Assembly (NCBI GenBank): GCA_030430345.1 | Contig: JAUIFT010000092.1 | Location: forward strand, 1-7,778 | Length of the DNA stretch: 7,778 bases | Direction of reading: 5' to 3' | DNA from: Calditrichia bacterium | GTDB lineage: Bacteria; Calditrichota; Calditrichia; RBG-13-44-9; J042 | In this document: one piece after another, positions 1 through 6,401 of the stretch | Position numbering within the stretch: position 1 is the first letter of the stretch | Layout: every line of letters begins with the position of its first letter | Position numbers and translations under genes: made by a program | The notes under the pieces: generated by a model | Seen by the model: only the letters and a program-made list of their open reading frames with translations | Databases searched by the model: none | What the model was told of the DNA's origin: nothing

Positions 1-1
1 C

Positions 2-91
2 GAGGGCGATTTCGAGACCCTGGCCGAGGAAGTGGAACGCTTCCGCGCAGCCTACCCGGATGTGCCGCTGCCGGAGCACCTGGTGCCGTGA
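2..91 (+). CDS. 3' end of an unrecognised plus-strand reading frame (partial)
   Basis: An open frame enters from the left edge and ends at a TGA at 89-91, giving 29 residues with the tail VERFRAAYPDVPLPEHLVP. It is the only plus-strand frame here I would consider coding. It is clearly GC-richer than the rest of the window, with G or C in most third positions, and converges on the minus-strand adenylation gene. I do not recognise the family, and 29 residues are too few to assign one. The base composition suggests that it comes from a different genome or a different genomic context from the genes to its right. It may be the real neighbour after a rearrangement or a piece joined wrongly in assembly. 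Confidence 0.35.
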   Translation, partial: EGDFETLAEEVERFRAAYPDVPLPEHLVP

Positions 92-948
92 GCCTGACGC
101 TCGTTGCGCCCATGCAGCACCAGCAGTGATAGAATTGAGGGAACGGAATACCAAATCGTAATGCCCATATCGGCAATCCAGGCTGCCAGTCGCGGAGGAA
201 ACAGCGAGAGCGTTTCCGGCACCAGGGCAATTGTCGCGCCGGCTTTTATTGCCACGTAAATATCATGAATGGAAAGATCAAAATGGAGTGGTGCATGGCT
301 GGAAAGGCAGTCCTGACTGCTAGCGGAAAATGTCTGATAGCACCAATCGATGAAAGCCAGCGCATTTAAATGGGATATCATGACGCCCTTCGGAACGCCG
401 GTGGAACCGGAGGTATACAGGATGTAGGCCAAATCGCCTGGCCGGGAATGATTCGCCGGCAGTGTAGCCGGCATGTTTTTGATGACCGTTTCCCAGGTAT
501 GCAACGTTAGGGAAATCGGCGCGATATCAAGCGGTGAATCATCCATAATGATAGCGTGCTTTAGTAAAGGTGCCTGCGCTGAAATTTCCGGCAGATTTGC
601 TGCCTTCCGGGAAGAGGTGAGCAGGCAGTTGATCTGGCAATTTTCGATAATGTAGGCAGTTCGGGAGATGGGGGCATTGGCATCCAATGGCACATAAACA
701 GCCCCGGCTTTCAGAATACCGAAGATACTGATAATTGCCGGTATCGATTTGTTGATATAGATGCCGATCCGGTCGCCATGGCGAATGCCGCAGGCCAATA
801 GCTGGTTCGCGACCTGATTGCTTAAGCGCTCCAATTCCCCATAGCTAAGGCTTTCCGCCTGAAATCGTAATGCCGTATTCTGCGGAAATTTTTCGGCGCT
901 GGCAGTCAATAGCTGAGGAAGTAACAATGTGTTTGCAGTTGCGGCCAT
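52..948 (-). CDS. Amino-acid adenylation domain protein, truncated at its C-terminus
   Basis: This is an ANL-superfamily enzyme of the NRPS adenylation type, expected to form an aminoacyl-AMP from an amino acid and ATP and load it on a carrier protein. Visible core motifs are A1 LSYGELE (34-40), A2 ILKAGAVYVPLD (78-89), A3 LAYILYTSGSTGVPKG (173-188) and A4 HFDLSIHD (222-229). D224 falls where NRPS A domains hold the substrate alpha-amino group. Homology stops after LLVLHG at residue 280 (base 109). The last 18 residues are an antisense reading of GC-rich foreign sequence, ending at a stop at 52-54. Motifs A5-A10, including the YGPTE box and the catalytic-lysine subdomain, are missing from a protein normally about 500 residues long, so this copy cannot be functional as it stands. 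The ATG follows the carrier protein's TAA by one base, which implies translational coupling. The acyl-CoA ligase of XrtA loci was considered, but the A2 and A4 motifs fit amino-acid A domains better. Confidence 0.85.
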   Translation of the reverse strand: MAATANTLLLPQLLTASAEKFPQNTALRFQAESLSYGELERLSNQVANQLLACGIRHGDRIGIYINKSIPAIISIFGILKAGAVYVPLDANAPISRTAYIIENCQINCLLTSSRKAANLPEISAQAPLLKHAIIMDDSPLDIAPISLTLHTWETVIKNMPATLPANHSRPGDLAYILYTSGSTGVPKGVMISHLNALAFIDWCYQTFSASSQDCLSSHAPLHFDLSIHDIYVAIKAGATIALVPETLSLFPPRLAAWIADMGITIWYSVPSILSLLVLHGRNERQAHGTRCSGSGTSG

Positions 949-949
949 T

Positions 950-1198
950 TTAGCCAGCCTGTTTTCCCGCGATGAGATTACCGATCGCTTCGATATTACT
1001 AAAGTTTTCGGGAATCAGCTCGTCATCATTGATTTCTATGGAGAGGTTGTCTTCCAGAAATCCGATTAATTTCATCATGCCCAGCGAATCCATTATCCCA
1101 CTTTCGATCAGTGGGTCGCTATCGCTGAGGTTGGCATGACGCGCATCCTGAACCAGTTCATTAATGATAAAATTTCTTATTTGCGCTTTCGCTTCCAT
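950..1198 (-). CDS. Free-standing acyl/peptidyl carrier protein
   Basis: This 82-residue protein has the size and acidic four-helix pattern of a discrete carrier protein. The phosphopantetheine attachment motif is SGIMDSLGMM, with Ser38 as the modified residue. It would carry an acyl or aminoacyl thioester in the cytoplasm after activation by a phosphopantetheinyl transferase, which is not in this window. The ATG at 1196-1198 is preceded by a strong Shine-Dalgarno GGAGG at 1203-1207. It lies between the dehydrogenase pair upstream and the adenylation gene, whose ATG is one base past this gene's TAA, so the obvious loading partner is that adenylation protein. The sequence cannot decide between an acyl- and a peptidyl-carrier protein. 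The neighbouring amino-acid adenylation domain favours an aminoacyl load. Confidence 0.9.
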   Translation of the reverse strand: MEAKAQIRNFIINELVQDARHANLSDSDPLIESGIMDSLGMMKLIGFLEDNLSIEINDDELIPENFSNIEAIGNLIAGKQAG

Positions 1199-1304
1199 TT
1201 TTCCTCCACCGCATGTTGCTTCATTAATTCCATGGGAAATCTTAAAAACATCTACTACTTTTAAATCTTTAATATCTTCGTTTTAGTCAGGCATTCGTTT
1301 TTCT

Positions 1305-3041
1305 CTAAACCTGCGGACTTCCCTGTTGACAAATATTATCTATATCATCCAAATCCCGAAACTTTCTGTTTTGAATCATTGCTAAACTGGCCTGGGTAGA
1401 TGCCTGCTCCGCGAGAATGAAGCGGGTTGCAACAGGGGTCTTTTCCGGATGAAGATGTGCTTCCGCCAGAAGAAGATATCCGAGATAGAGAGCTGCATAA
1501 ATGTCTACCAACGGCCGGGTACCTGCATCCCGCTCCGCGGAAGTTATTTCCCCGTTTAAGCGGTCCCGGGCTTGTAAAAAAAACTGCCGCATCTCTTGCA
1601 GATGGCCCGCCAAATGCTGCAAATTTTTTGGCCAGTCGGTTGCTGCTTGTTCCGCGAAAAAATCTGCCATGATGTCGGCAAAAACGCTTTTGGCGGCAGC
1701 GAGCACCTGCACCTCGGTAGTGCCCTCGTATATGGTCGTGATGCGCACATCCCGATAATAACGTTCGACCGGTAAATCACGCATATATCCCATGCCGCCA
1801 TGGATTTGCAGCGCATCATAGCAAATTTTATTTGCCGCTTCCGTAATGCGGTATTTTACCATCGGAGAAAGCATCTCGATGCGTTTTGCGGCGCGATCAA
1901 ATTTCGCTTTTTCTGCCTGATAGGGTAAACCGGCCGCCTTTAACTTTTGAATGCGTTTTTCCAGTCCGTTTCGTAAATCGAGCAATTGGGTCGCATGGTA
2001 TAAGAATGTACGACCGCTTTCTAATGCGACCCGCATATCGATAAGCATATCGGCGACCGGCGCCATGGTGTATATCTTTTTCCCAAATTGTTCACGCTTG
2101 CGGGCATATTTCAAGCTTTCCTGATAAGCGGCCTCAGCGATCCCCAGCGCTTGTGCAGCGACGCTAAACCGGGCATGATTCAAGGTCGAGAGAACGTATA
2201 TCAAACCGAAGCGGCGTTTCCCGATTAAGTTCGCCGGCGCATCATCAAAATATATTTCGCAGGTGGGAGAGCCATTCAAGCCTAATTTGTTTTCAATCCG
2301 GGTTACTTTAACGTTTTCACTTTTTCGGCAGAGAAAAAGACTGAGCCCAAACATATCGGTCGTATTTTCCTCAGAACGGGCTAATACCAGCAGCAGGTCT
2401 CCGCCGCCATTGGAGATGAAATGTTTACTGCCCTGTAGCCGCCATTGCCCGTCAATATCCTGCCAGGCTTTTAATTGAATGGCCTGTAGATCGGAACCGG
2501 CGCCGGGTTCGCTAAGCACCATGGCGCCGCTTAATTCTCCACGGGCATATGCCGGGAGCACTGCCTTCGCAAGGGAATCCTGCGCGAGTTTGGCGATTGT
2601 TTCACCCACATCCTGGTAACCGAATAAGGTCATTAGAGAAGCATCAGCACGGGAAACCATCTCAATCATCATCATGTAAATCGTCGCCGGAAAATTGCTG
2701 CCGCCATATTTACGGGGAAGCATAACTCCCATCAAACCCGCTGCTGCCAGTTGCTGCAAATTTTCCAATGTTTCCGGGGGCATTATCACTTTGCCGTTCT
2801 GATAAGACGCGCCCCGGGCATCCACAGCCGCTGCGCGTGGGGCGATAAAGTTGCCACAGATATCTCCGGTAAGGGAGAGCGCCGCTTCGTAAAGAGATAT
2901 TGCCGAATCATCATCTGCCGGTGCTTCCGGAAAAGCTTTCACTTGCCGGAAGTCGTCTTCCAGCATTGCAATCACCTCTGTGAGGTTCAACCGTTTGAAT
3001 AGATTGCTTAAATCCGGATTATCGAAAAAGAAATTGGGCAT
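1305..3041 (-). CDS. Acyl-CoA dehydrogenase family flavoprotein (long form, catalytic Glu present)
   Basis: This FAD-dependent enzyme is expected to make an alpha,beta-double bond in an acyl thioester and pass electrons to an electron-transfer partner. I chose the ATG at 3039-3041 (578 residues) because the start MPNFFFDNPDL matches the usual N-terminus of long-form family members. A TTG 39 codons upstream would add a tail unlike the family that overlaps the previous gene. No strong ribosome site precedes the ATG. Using this start, the flavin signature VLSEPGAGSDLQA is at 175-187, YARKREQFGK at 312-321, and the second signature QIHGGMGY through IYEGT at 412-441. Glu439 of IYEGT aligns with the catalytic base of medium-chain dehydrogenases, so the enzyme looks active. 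About 130 residues follow, as in FadE-like long forms. With a carrier protein and adenylation gene directly downstream, a carrier-bound thioester is a likely substrate. Fatty acyl-CoA remains possible. Confidence 0.88.
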   Translation of the reverse strand: MPNFFFDNPDLSNLFKRLNLTEVIAMLEDDFRQVKAFPEAPADDDSAISLYEAALSLTGDICGNFIAPRAAAVDARGASYQNGKVIMPPETLENLQQLAAAGLMGVMLPRKYGGSNFPATIYMMMIEMVSRADASLMTLFGYQDVGETIAKLAQDSLAKAVLPAYARGELSGAMVLSEPGAGSDLQAIQLKAWQDIDGQWRLQGSKHFISNGGGDLLLVLARSEENTTDMFGLSLFLCRKSENVKVTRIENKLGLNGSPTCEIYFDDAPANLIGKRRFGLIYVLSTLNHARFSVAAQALGIAEAAYQESLKYARKREQFGKKIYTMAPVADMLIDMRVALESGRTFLYHATQLLDLRNGLEKRIQKLKAAGLPYQAEKAKFDRAAKRIEMLSPMVKYRITEAANKICYDALQIHGGMGYMRDLPVERYYRDVRITTIYEGTTEVQVLAAAKSVFADIMADFFAEQAATDWPKNLQHLAGHLQEMRQFFLQARDRLNGEITSAERDAGTRPLVDIYAALYLGYLLLAEAHLHPEKTPVATRFILAEQASTQASLAMIQNRKFRDLDDIDNICQQGSPQV

Positions 3042-3117
3042 ATATGATTTACTTGATAAATAGTTTGAAAGACCTTTATGATCACTATGGTTTACGGCAA
3101 AATAACAATAAAAAGGA

Positions 3118-4356
3118 TTACCAATAGGTTTCCGATGGCTTGCTAAGATCTGCCCCAAACGCCGCCTTGCCCATGTAAAGTAAACATTGATCGCTGGTTG
3201 CCGGCATTAGTCCGCCGCATCGGGCATCACGGTAATAGCGTTCCAGAGGAAATTGTTTATGAATAGTGCTGCCCCCGCAAAGCCGGATGGCTTCCGAGGT
3301 TAGTGAAGGGCCCAATTCGCTCACTAAATATTTCGCGTGGTGAATCGCCGTGTTGGCTTCCGGGGAACCGGGCTGTTCAGCTACCAGGCGGGCGGCATTA
3401 TAAGCGATTGTCCGGGCAGATGCCAGAGCGGCATACAGCTCTCCCACTTTGTGTTGAATCCGCTCATTTTCTGCGACAGAAATGTCGCCGCCGGGCATTT
3501 TTTTCTTACGCAAATAATCGACCATAAATTGAAACGCTGCGCTGCAAATGCCGAGATAGACGCCGTTGTAACCGCCGACCAGCCAGTGGGGCTCCCGGGC
3601 GATTTTGTATAATGCCATTCCTTCGCTGCCGAGAAAAAGCTGTTCGGTGGGAATAAAACAATCTTCCAGATAAACCGTGTGGGTGGATGTGCCTCGCATA
3701 CCAAGTACATCCCAGGTATATTCGATGCGGATGCCGGGGTTTTCTTTCTCCACAATCAGAAAAGAGATTGCGGGAACATCGTTGTCGCTCTGCTCACTTC
3801 GGGCTGCAACCACATAATAGTCGGCATGTCCGGCCATCGATACCCAATTTTTTACGCCATTGATAAGAAATCCCCCGTCGACACGGCGATACATCGTTTT
3901 TAGCTTGCTAAAATGCGCGCCAACGCCCGGTTCTGAAGAAGCGGAGGCAAAAAGTTTTTTATGATTGATCGCCTGATCAAACACCCAATTGCGGAATTTA
4001 ACCATCGCCCTTCCCCGGCTGCCGCCAATATCGTCCAGCTGTAATTCTGCCAGGCTGCCAACAGCGATGTTATGCATGTTATATGTCAATCCGGTGGAAG
4101 CATCGCCCATGGAGATTTGTTCCAGGGCCTTCGTGTAGGTTAAAAAATCTGCGCCCATGCCTCCGGATGCTTTCGGAATCATAATACCGAGAAAACCGCT
4201 TGCTTTTAAATCTTCAAAATTCTCGATAGGAAACGTACCCTCCCGATCATACCTGGCAGCCCTTTCTGCAAATCTTTTTCCGAGCTCGCAGCTCTCAGCA
4301 ATGATTTTATCTTTTTCGTTGATTGTCAATGGCGGATCAACGGTGATGTTACTCAT
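3118..4356 (-). CDS. Acyl-CoA dehydrogenase-like flavoprotein lacking the usual catalytic glutamate
   Basis: This 412-residue protein has the acyl-CoA dehydrogenase fold: a helical N-terminal domain, a beta domain with SASSEPGVGAHFSKLKT (138-154; the common form is TEPGAGSD) and a C-terminal helical domain with LCGGSTIHKQFPLERYYRDAR (359-379). In the partner gene RYYRD leads to IYEGT with its catalytic Glu. Here the aligned stretch is CGGLMPATSD, so Pro385 replaces that Glu. The helix where isovaleryl- and long-chain dehydrogenases keep their base reads REPHWLVGGYNGVYLG, with a Glu (254 or 255) about one turn away from the expected spot. It may therefore be a dehydrogenase with a moved base, a flavin-dependent oxygenase of the same fold, or a partner subunit. 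The ATG has a good ribosome site, GGAGGT at 4361-4366. It ends 76 bases before the second dehydrogenase and probably shares a transcript with it. Confidence 0.85.
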   Translation of the reverse strand: MSNITVDPPLTINEKDKIIAESCELGKRFAERAARYDREGTFPIENFEDLKASGFLGIMIPKASGGMGADFLTYTKALEQISMGDASTGLTYNMHNIAVGSLAELQLDDIGGSRGRAMVKFRNWVFDQAINHKKLFASASSEPGVGAHFSKLKTMYRRVDGGFLINGVKNWVSMAGHADYYVVAARSEQSDNDVPAISFLIVEKENPGIRIEYTWDVLGMRGTSTHTVYLEDCFIPTEQLFLGSEGMALYKIAREPHWLVGGYNGVYLGICSAAFQFMVDYLRKKKMPGGDISVAENERIQHKVGELYAALASARTIAYNAARLVAEQPGSPEANTAIHHAKYLVSELGPSLTSEAIRLCGGSTIHKQFPLERYYRDARCGGLMPATSDQCLLYMGKAAFGADLSKPSETYW

Positions 4357-4480
4357 AATTACCTCCGGGTATACTGCTAAATATAACTCAAATATATGGC
4401 GGGAAGGGGAGAAGTGTTAGTCGCTTGTCTAATATGTAAATAGGCAAATGGGCAAACCTGAATCTGTTAAATATCAATTG

Positions 4481-4500
4481 CTGAAATGCTTTCGTTTCAG
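4481..4500. repeat. Short inverted repeat just downstream of the FemAB gene
   Basis: CTGAAA and TTTCAG form a perfect 6-bp stem around an 8-base centre, ten bases past the FemAB stop codon on the coding strand. Read as minus-strand RNA, the stem is followed by mixed AU-rich sequence with no run of U, so it is not a good intrinsic terminator. It could be a weak pause or mRNA-processing site between the polysaccharide genes and the dehydrogenase module, or simply chance. The rest of the 4357-4509 gap holds the ribosome site of the next gene and an AT-rich stretch with no convincing sigma-70 promoter. Confidence 0.25.
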
Positions 4501-4509
4501 GGGATAATT

Positions 4510-5601
4510 TTACCCGGCGTGGCGATATAATAATGCGCCAAGCACTTTGAGGAGCGCTACCGGCATTTTTGCAAAGAAGCGGTTGTGAACACCGGGATGA
4601 TTATAATAATTTTCCTGGTTCTTTTTTTCGCCAAGTAAGTCTATTCGAAAATAAGGGATTTTCTGCTCTGTAACGCCCCAGCCGTTTTTGAATTGGCGTA
4701 ACCCCTTGTTTTCAATGTCAGTTCTGCCAAAACAAAATGTCTTGAATCCTTTTTCGTTGTAATGCTTAATTGCCTCCCAGATCATCAGGTTGTTTGGCCG
4801 GTACTGCTGATAACGGATATCATATGCGGCATATTTGATAATGATTTCCCGGGCATGTTCAAATGTCACGGATGCGGCAATATTCTTATTGTTATGGGAA
4901 ACGATAAAGATACTGCCTAATCCTTTTTCAACGATATTCTTTTGAACATTCTTAAAGAAAGCGTGCGGTTGTGGGGGCAGACCATGTCTTTTTCTGGTCA
5001 GGCAGTTCAAACGATAAAATTCGTCCATGGCCCTGGCAGAATTCTCAATCTGGACTGTCAATCCGGATTTGCGGGCTTTTTTTATATTCGTCCGGGTGCT
5101 GTGCCGGCAGCGGGAAAAAAGTGTTGTTAGCTCATCCGCAATTGCAATCTGGTGACGGTAGAAATAAGCAGTGGCGGGTTTTGTTTGCGAATGACAATTC
5201 CCCCGGAATTCTATCCATTTCCAGGATTGCTGCCGCCCATAATCGATGATTTGTGGCAGCAGATCTTCCACGGATAACGCTTTGGAAAGCAGCGGCTGGC
5301 AATAATCGGAAAATGGCAAAGAAACACCACGATTTCCGGTTAATATACTGCGTACCTCCATCAGGGGGATTAATGCCGCCAATGCATCCTTTTCCCGGAT
5401 CGCGAAATAAAGTGGGGTGTAGCGGTAAGTCTCTGATATGACTTTCGCCCATTCCGCGGTATGGAAGAATGTACTCTCCGGAAATTGACTGATCCAGGAA
5501 TTCCATTCCGGAAAATTCAGTGGATTGATAATTTGTGGCTGCTTGTTAATCATAGATGTCCGGGAAGGGACGGGATAGCTGCTTCCTGCAATTGTGGCCA
5601 A
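4510..5601 (-). CDS. FemAB-family acyltransferase, XrtA/PEP-CTERM system-associated type
   Basis: The protein has 363 residues from a TTG start. It resembles the FemAB-like GNAT-fold proteins found in exosortase A polysaccharide loci, cytoplasmic enzymes proposed to transfer an acyl or aminoacyl group during envelope polymer synthesis. Their exact reaction is not known. Supporting stretches are the basic segment STRTNIKKARKSGL (168-181), followed by the second GNAT half with RPNNLMIWEAIKHYNEKGFKTFCFGR (268-293), whose WEAI and FxFGR elements are typical, and FKNGWG (304-309). The TTG at 5599-5601 has TAAGGA at 5610-5615, which overlaps the previous stop codon, with 8 bases between. The first ATG, 16 codons later at 5551-5553, has only pyrimidine-rich sequence before it, so TTG is preferred. 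The preceding kinase-like gene ends 11 bases upstream, within the same operon. Confidence 0.85.
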   Translation of the reverse strand: MATIAGSSYPVPSRTSMINKQPQIINPLNFPEWNSWISQFPESTFFHTAEWAKVISETYRYTPLYFAIREKDALAALIPLMEVRSILTGNRGVSLPFSDYCQPLLSKALSVEDLLPQIIDYGRQQSWKWIEFRGNCHSQTKPATAYFYRHQIAIADELTTLFSRCRHSTRTNIKKARKSGLTVQIENSARAMDEFYRLNCLTRKRHGLPPQPHAFFKNVQKNIVEKGLGSIFIVSHNNKNIAASVTFEHAREIIIKYAAYDIRYQQYRPNNLMIWEAIKHYNEKGFKTFCFGRTDIENKGLRQFKNGWGVTEQKIPYFRIDLLGEKKNQENYYNHPGVHNRFFAKMPVALLKVLGALLYRHAG

Positions 5602-5609
5602 ATTGTAAA

Positions 5610-5615
5610 TCCTTA
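5610..5615 (-). promoter_or_regulatory. Ribosome binding site supporting the TTG start of FemAB
   Basis: On the minus strand TAAGGA lies eight bases before the TTG at 5599-5601, and its TAA is the stop codon of the kinase-like gene. The in-frame ATG at 5551-5553 has no purine-rich site before it. This decides the start in favour of TTG and implies that ribosomes finishing the upstream gene can restart here. Confidence 0.55.
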
Positions 5616-6380
5616 GGACTGTAAAAAAGGCGTCAGTTGATTTGGTAGATTGATCTTCTGCCGGTTGAACACCGCTCCGAGGATATTTACACCGGCGTGC
5701 TCCAGGCGCTTCCTTGCCTTTATTATTTTTCGCTGAGTGACTCCCGTCAGACCAACGGTCAGAATAATGTCATCGCAGATTGGTGCAATATCGGCATTCG
5801 CGCCGCTATTTAAAACCGGTGGCAAATCGATGAGAATATAGTCGTAATCGGAACGAAGAGAAGATAGTTGATCCGTTAAATATTCCTGACGAATCACTTT
5901 TTTCTTTATAACGCTCTTTTCACCGGCAGTAATGACATCGGGAATTTTATCAGGAAAGCTGTGCAAAACGGAGTGAATCTTTTGTTCGCCACAGGCAGAA
6001 TTCACAAAACCCGACTGGTTGTTCAGCGCAAAGAACCGGTGTAAACGGGGAGATTGTGTATTGGCATCAATCAGTAATACCTTTTCCCCTGATTGGCTGG
6101 CCAGTAATGATAGTAACAAACACAAACTGCTGTTTCCCTGCCCGGGAAGCACAGCCGACAGTCCGGTCAGTCTGCCGGGTTTACTGATGGCCTCCAGCAA
6201 GTTTTGGCAGTCTGTTAAAATTGCCGGCGGGATATTCATTTTTTGGAAAACATTATTGACCGGTTGGTTTTCCTGCGGGGGATTATTTTTGCCTTCAACC
6301 GCAGTTGCCCAGGGAATAAACCCGGGAGCCAGCTTGCCTTCTTTTTCTGCTTTTACCAACACTTTTTGAAAAAATTTCAT
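5613..6380 (-). CDS. CpsD/CapB-type BY-kinase-like ATPase with degenerate P-loop and no tyrosine tail
   Basis: This 255-residue cytoplasmic P-loop protein belongs to the MinD/BY-kinase group, which partners Wzz-type chain-length determinants in polysaccharide export. Walker B YDYILIDLPPVL (179-190, Asp185) and Walker A' KVLLIDANTQSP (100-111) are clear. The Walker A segment is LPGQGNSSL (78-86), in which Asn83 (codon AAC, 6132-6134) replaces the invariant lysine of GKS/GKT. Walker A' has Asn107 where DAD is usual and lacks the arginines that normally follow. The C-terminus, KINLPNQLTPFLQS, has no tyrosine cluster for autophosphorylation. The fold is likely kept but tyrosine kinase activity is doubtful, so a structural or regulatory role beside the chain-length determinant is more likely. 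The first 60 residues are poorly conserved. It starts 21 bases after the AAA ATPase gene with a GAGAAG-like ribosome site. Confidence 0.82.
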   Translation of the reverse strand: MKFFQKVLVKAEKEGKLAPGFIPWATAVEGKNNPPQENQPVNNVFQKMNIPPAILTDCQNLLEAISKPGRLTGLSAVLPGQGNSSLCLLLSLLASQSGEKVLLIDANTQSPRLHRFFALNNQSGFVNSACGEQKIHSVLHSFPDKIPDVITAGEKSVIKKKVIRQEYLTDQLSSLRSDYDYILIDLPPVLNSGANADIAPICDDIILTVGLTGVTQRKIIKARKRLEHAGVNILGAVFNRQKINLPNQLTPFLQS

Positions 6381-6401
6381 CGCTTCTCTATTCCGCTGAA
6401 A

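Noticed and set aside
52..948. Assignment of the adenylation gene as the XrtA-associated acyl-CoA ligase.
   Set aside because: The A2 motif (AGAVYVPLD followed by APISR) and the FDLS-type A4 motif fit amino-acid A domains. Without the lost C-terminal half this cannot be fully closed.
1177..1233. A tiny minus-strand frame of 18 codons (MELMKQHAVEEKWKRKRK) overlapping the start of the carrier-protein gene, considered as a leader peptide.
   Set aside because: It has no ribosome site and no attenuator-like structure, and such short frames are expected by chance.
3042..3158. A 39-codon N-terminal extension of the long dehydrogenase starting from TTG at 3156-3158.
   Set aside because: It would overlap the end of the preceding dehydrogenase gene. 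The added residues do not resemble the family, whereas the ATG at 3039-3041 gives the expected MPNFFFDNPDL start.
4481..4500. Intrinsic terminator after FemAB.
   Set aside because: On the coding strand the stem is only 6 bp and no U-run follows, so it was kept only as a low-confidence inverted repeat.
5551..5553. The ATG at 5551-5553 as the FemAB start.
   Set aside because: It is preceded by pyrimidine-rich sequence without a ribosome site, whereas the upstream TTG has TAAGGA at good spacing. The ATG remains a fallback.
6019..6369. A plus-strand open frame of 116 codons opposite the kinase-like gene, and similar plus-strand frames opposite the dehydrogenases.
   Set aside because: They lie wholly within well-supported minus-strand genes, resemble no family I know and have no ribosome site. 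They are shadows of the real genes.
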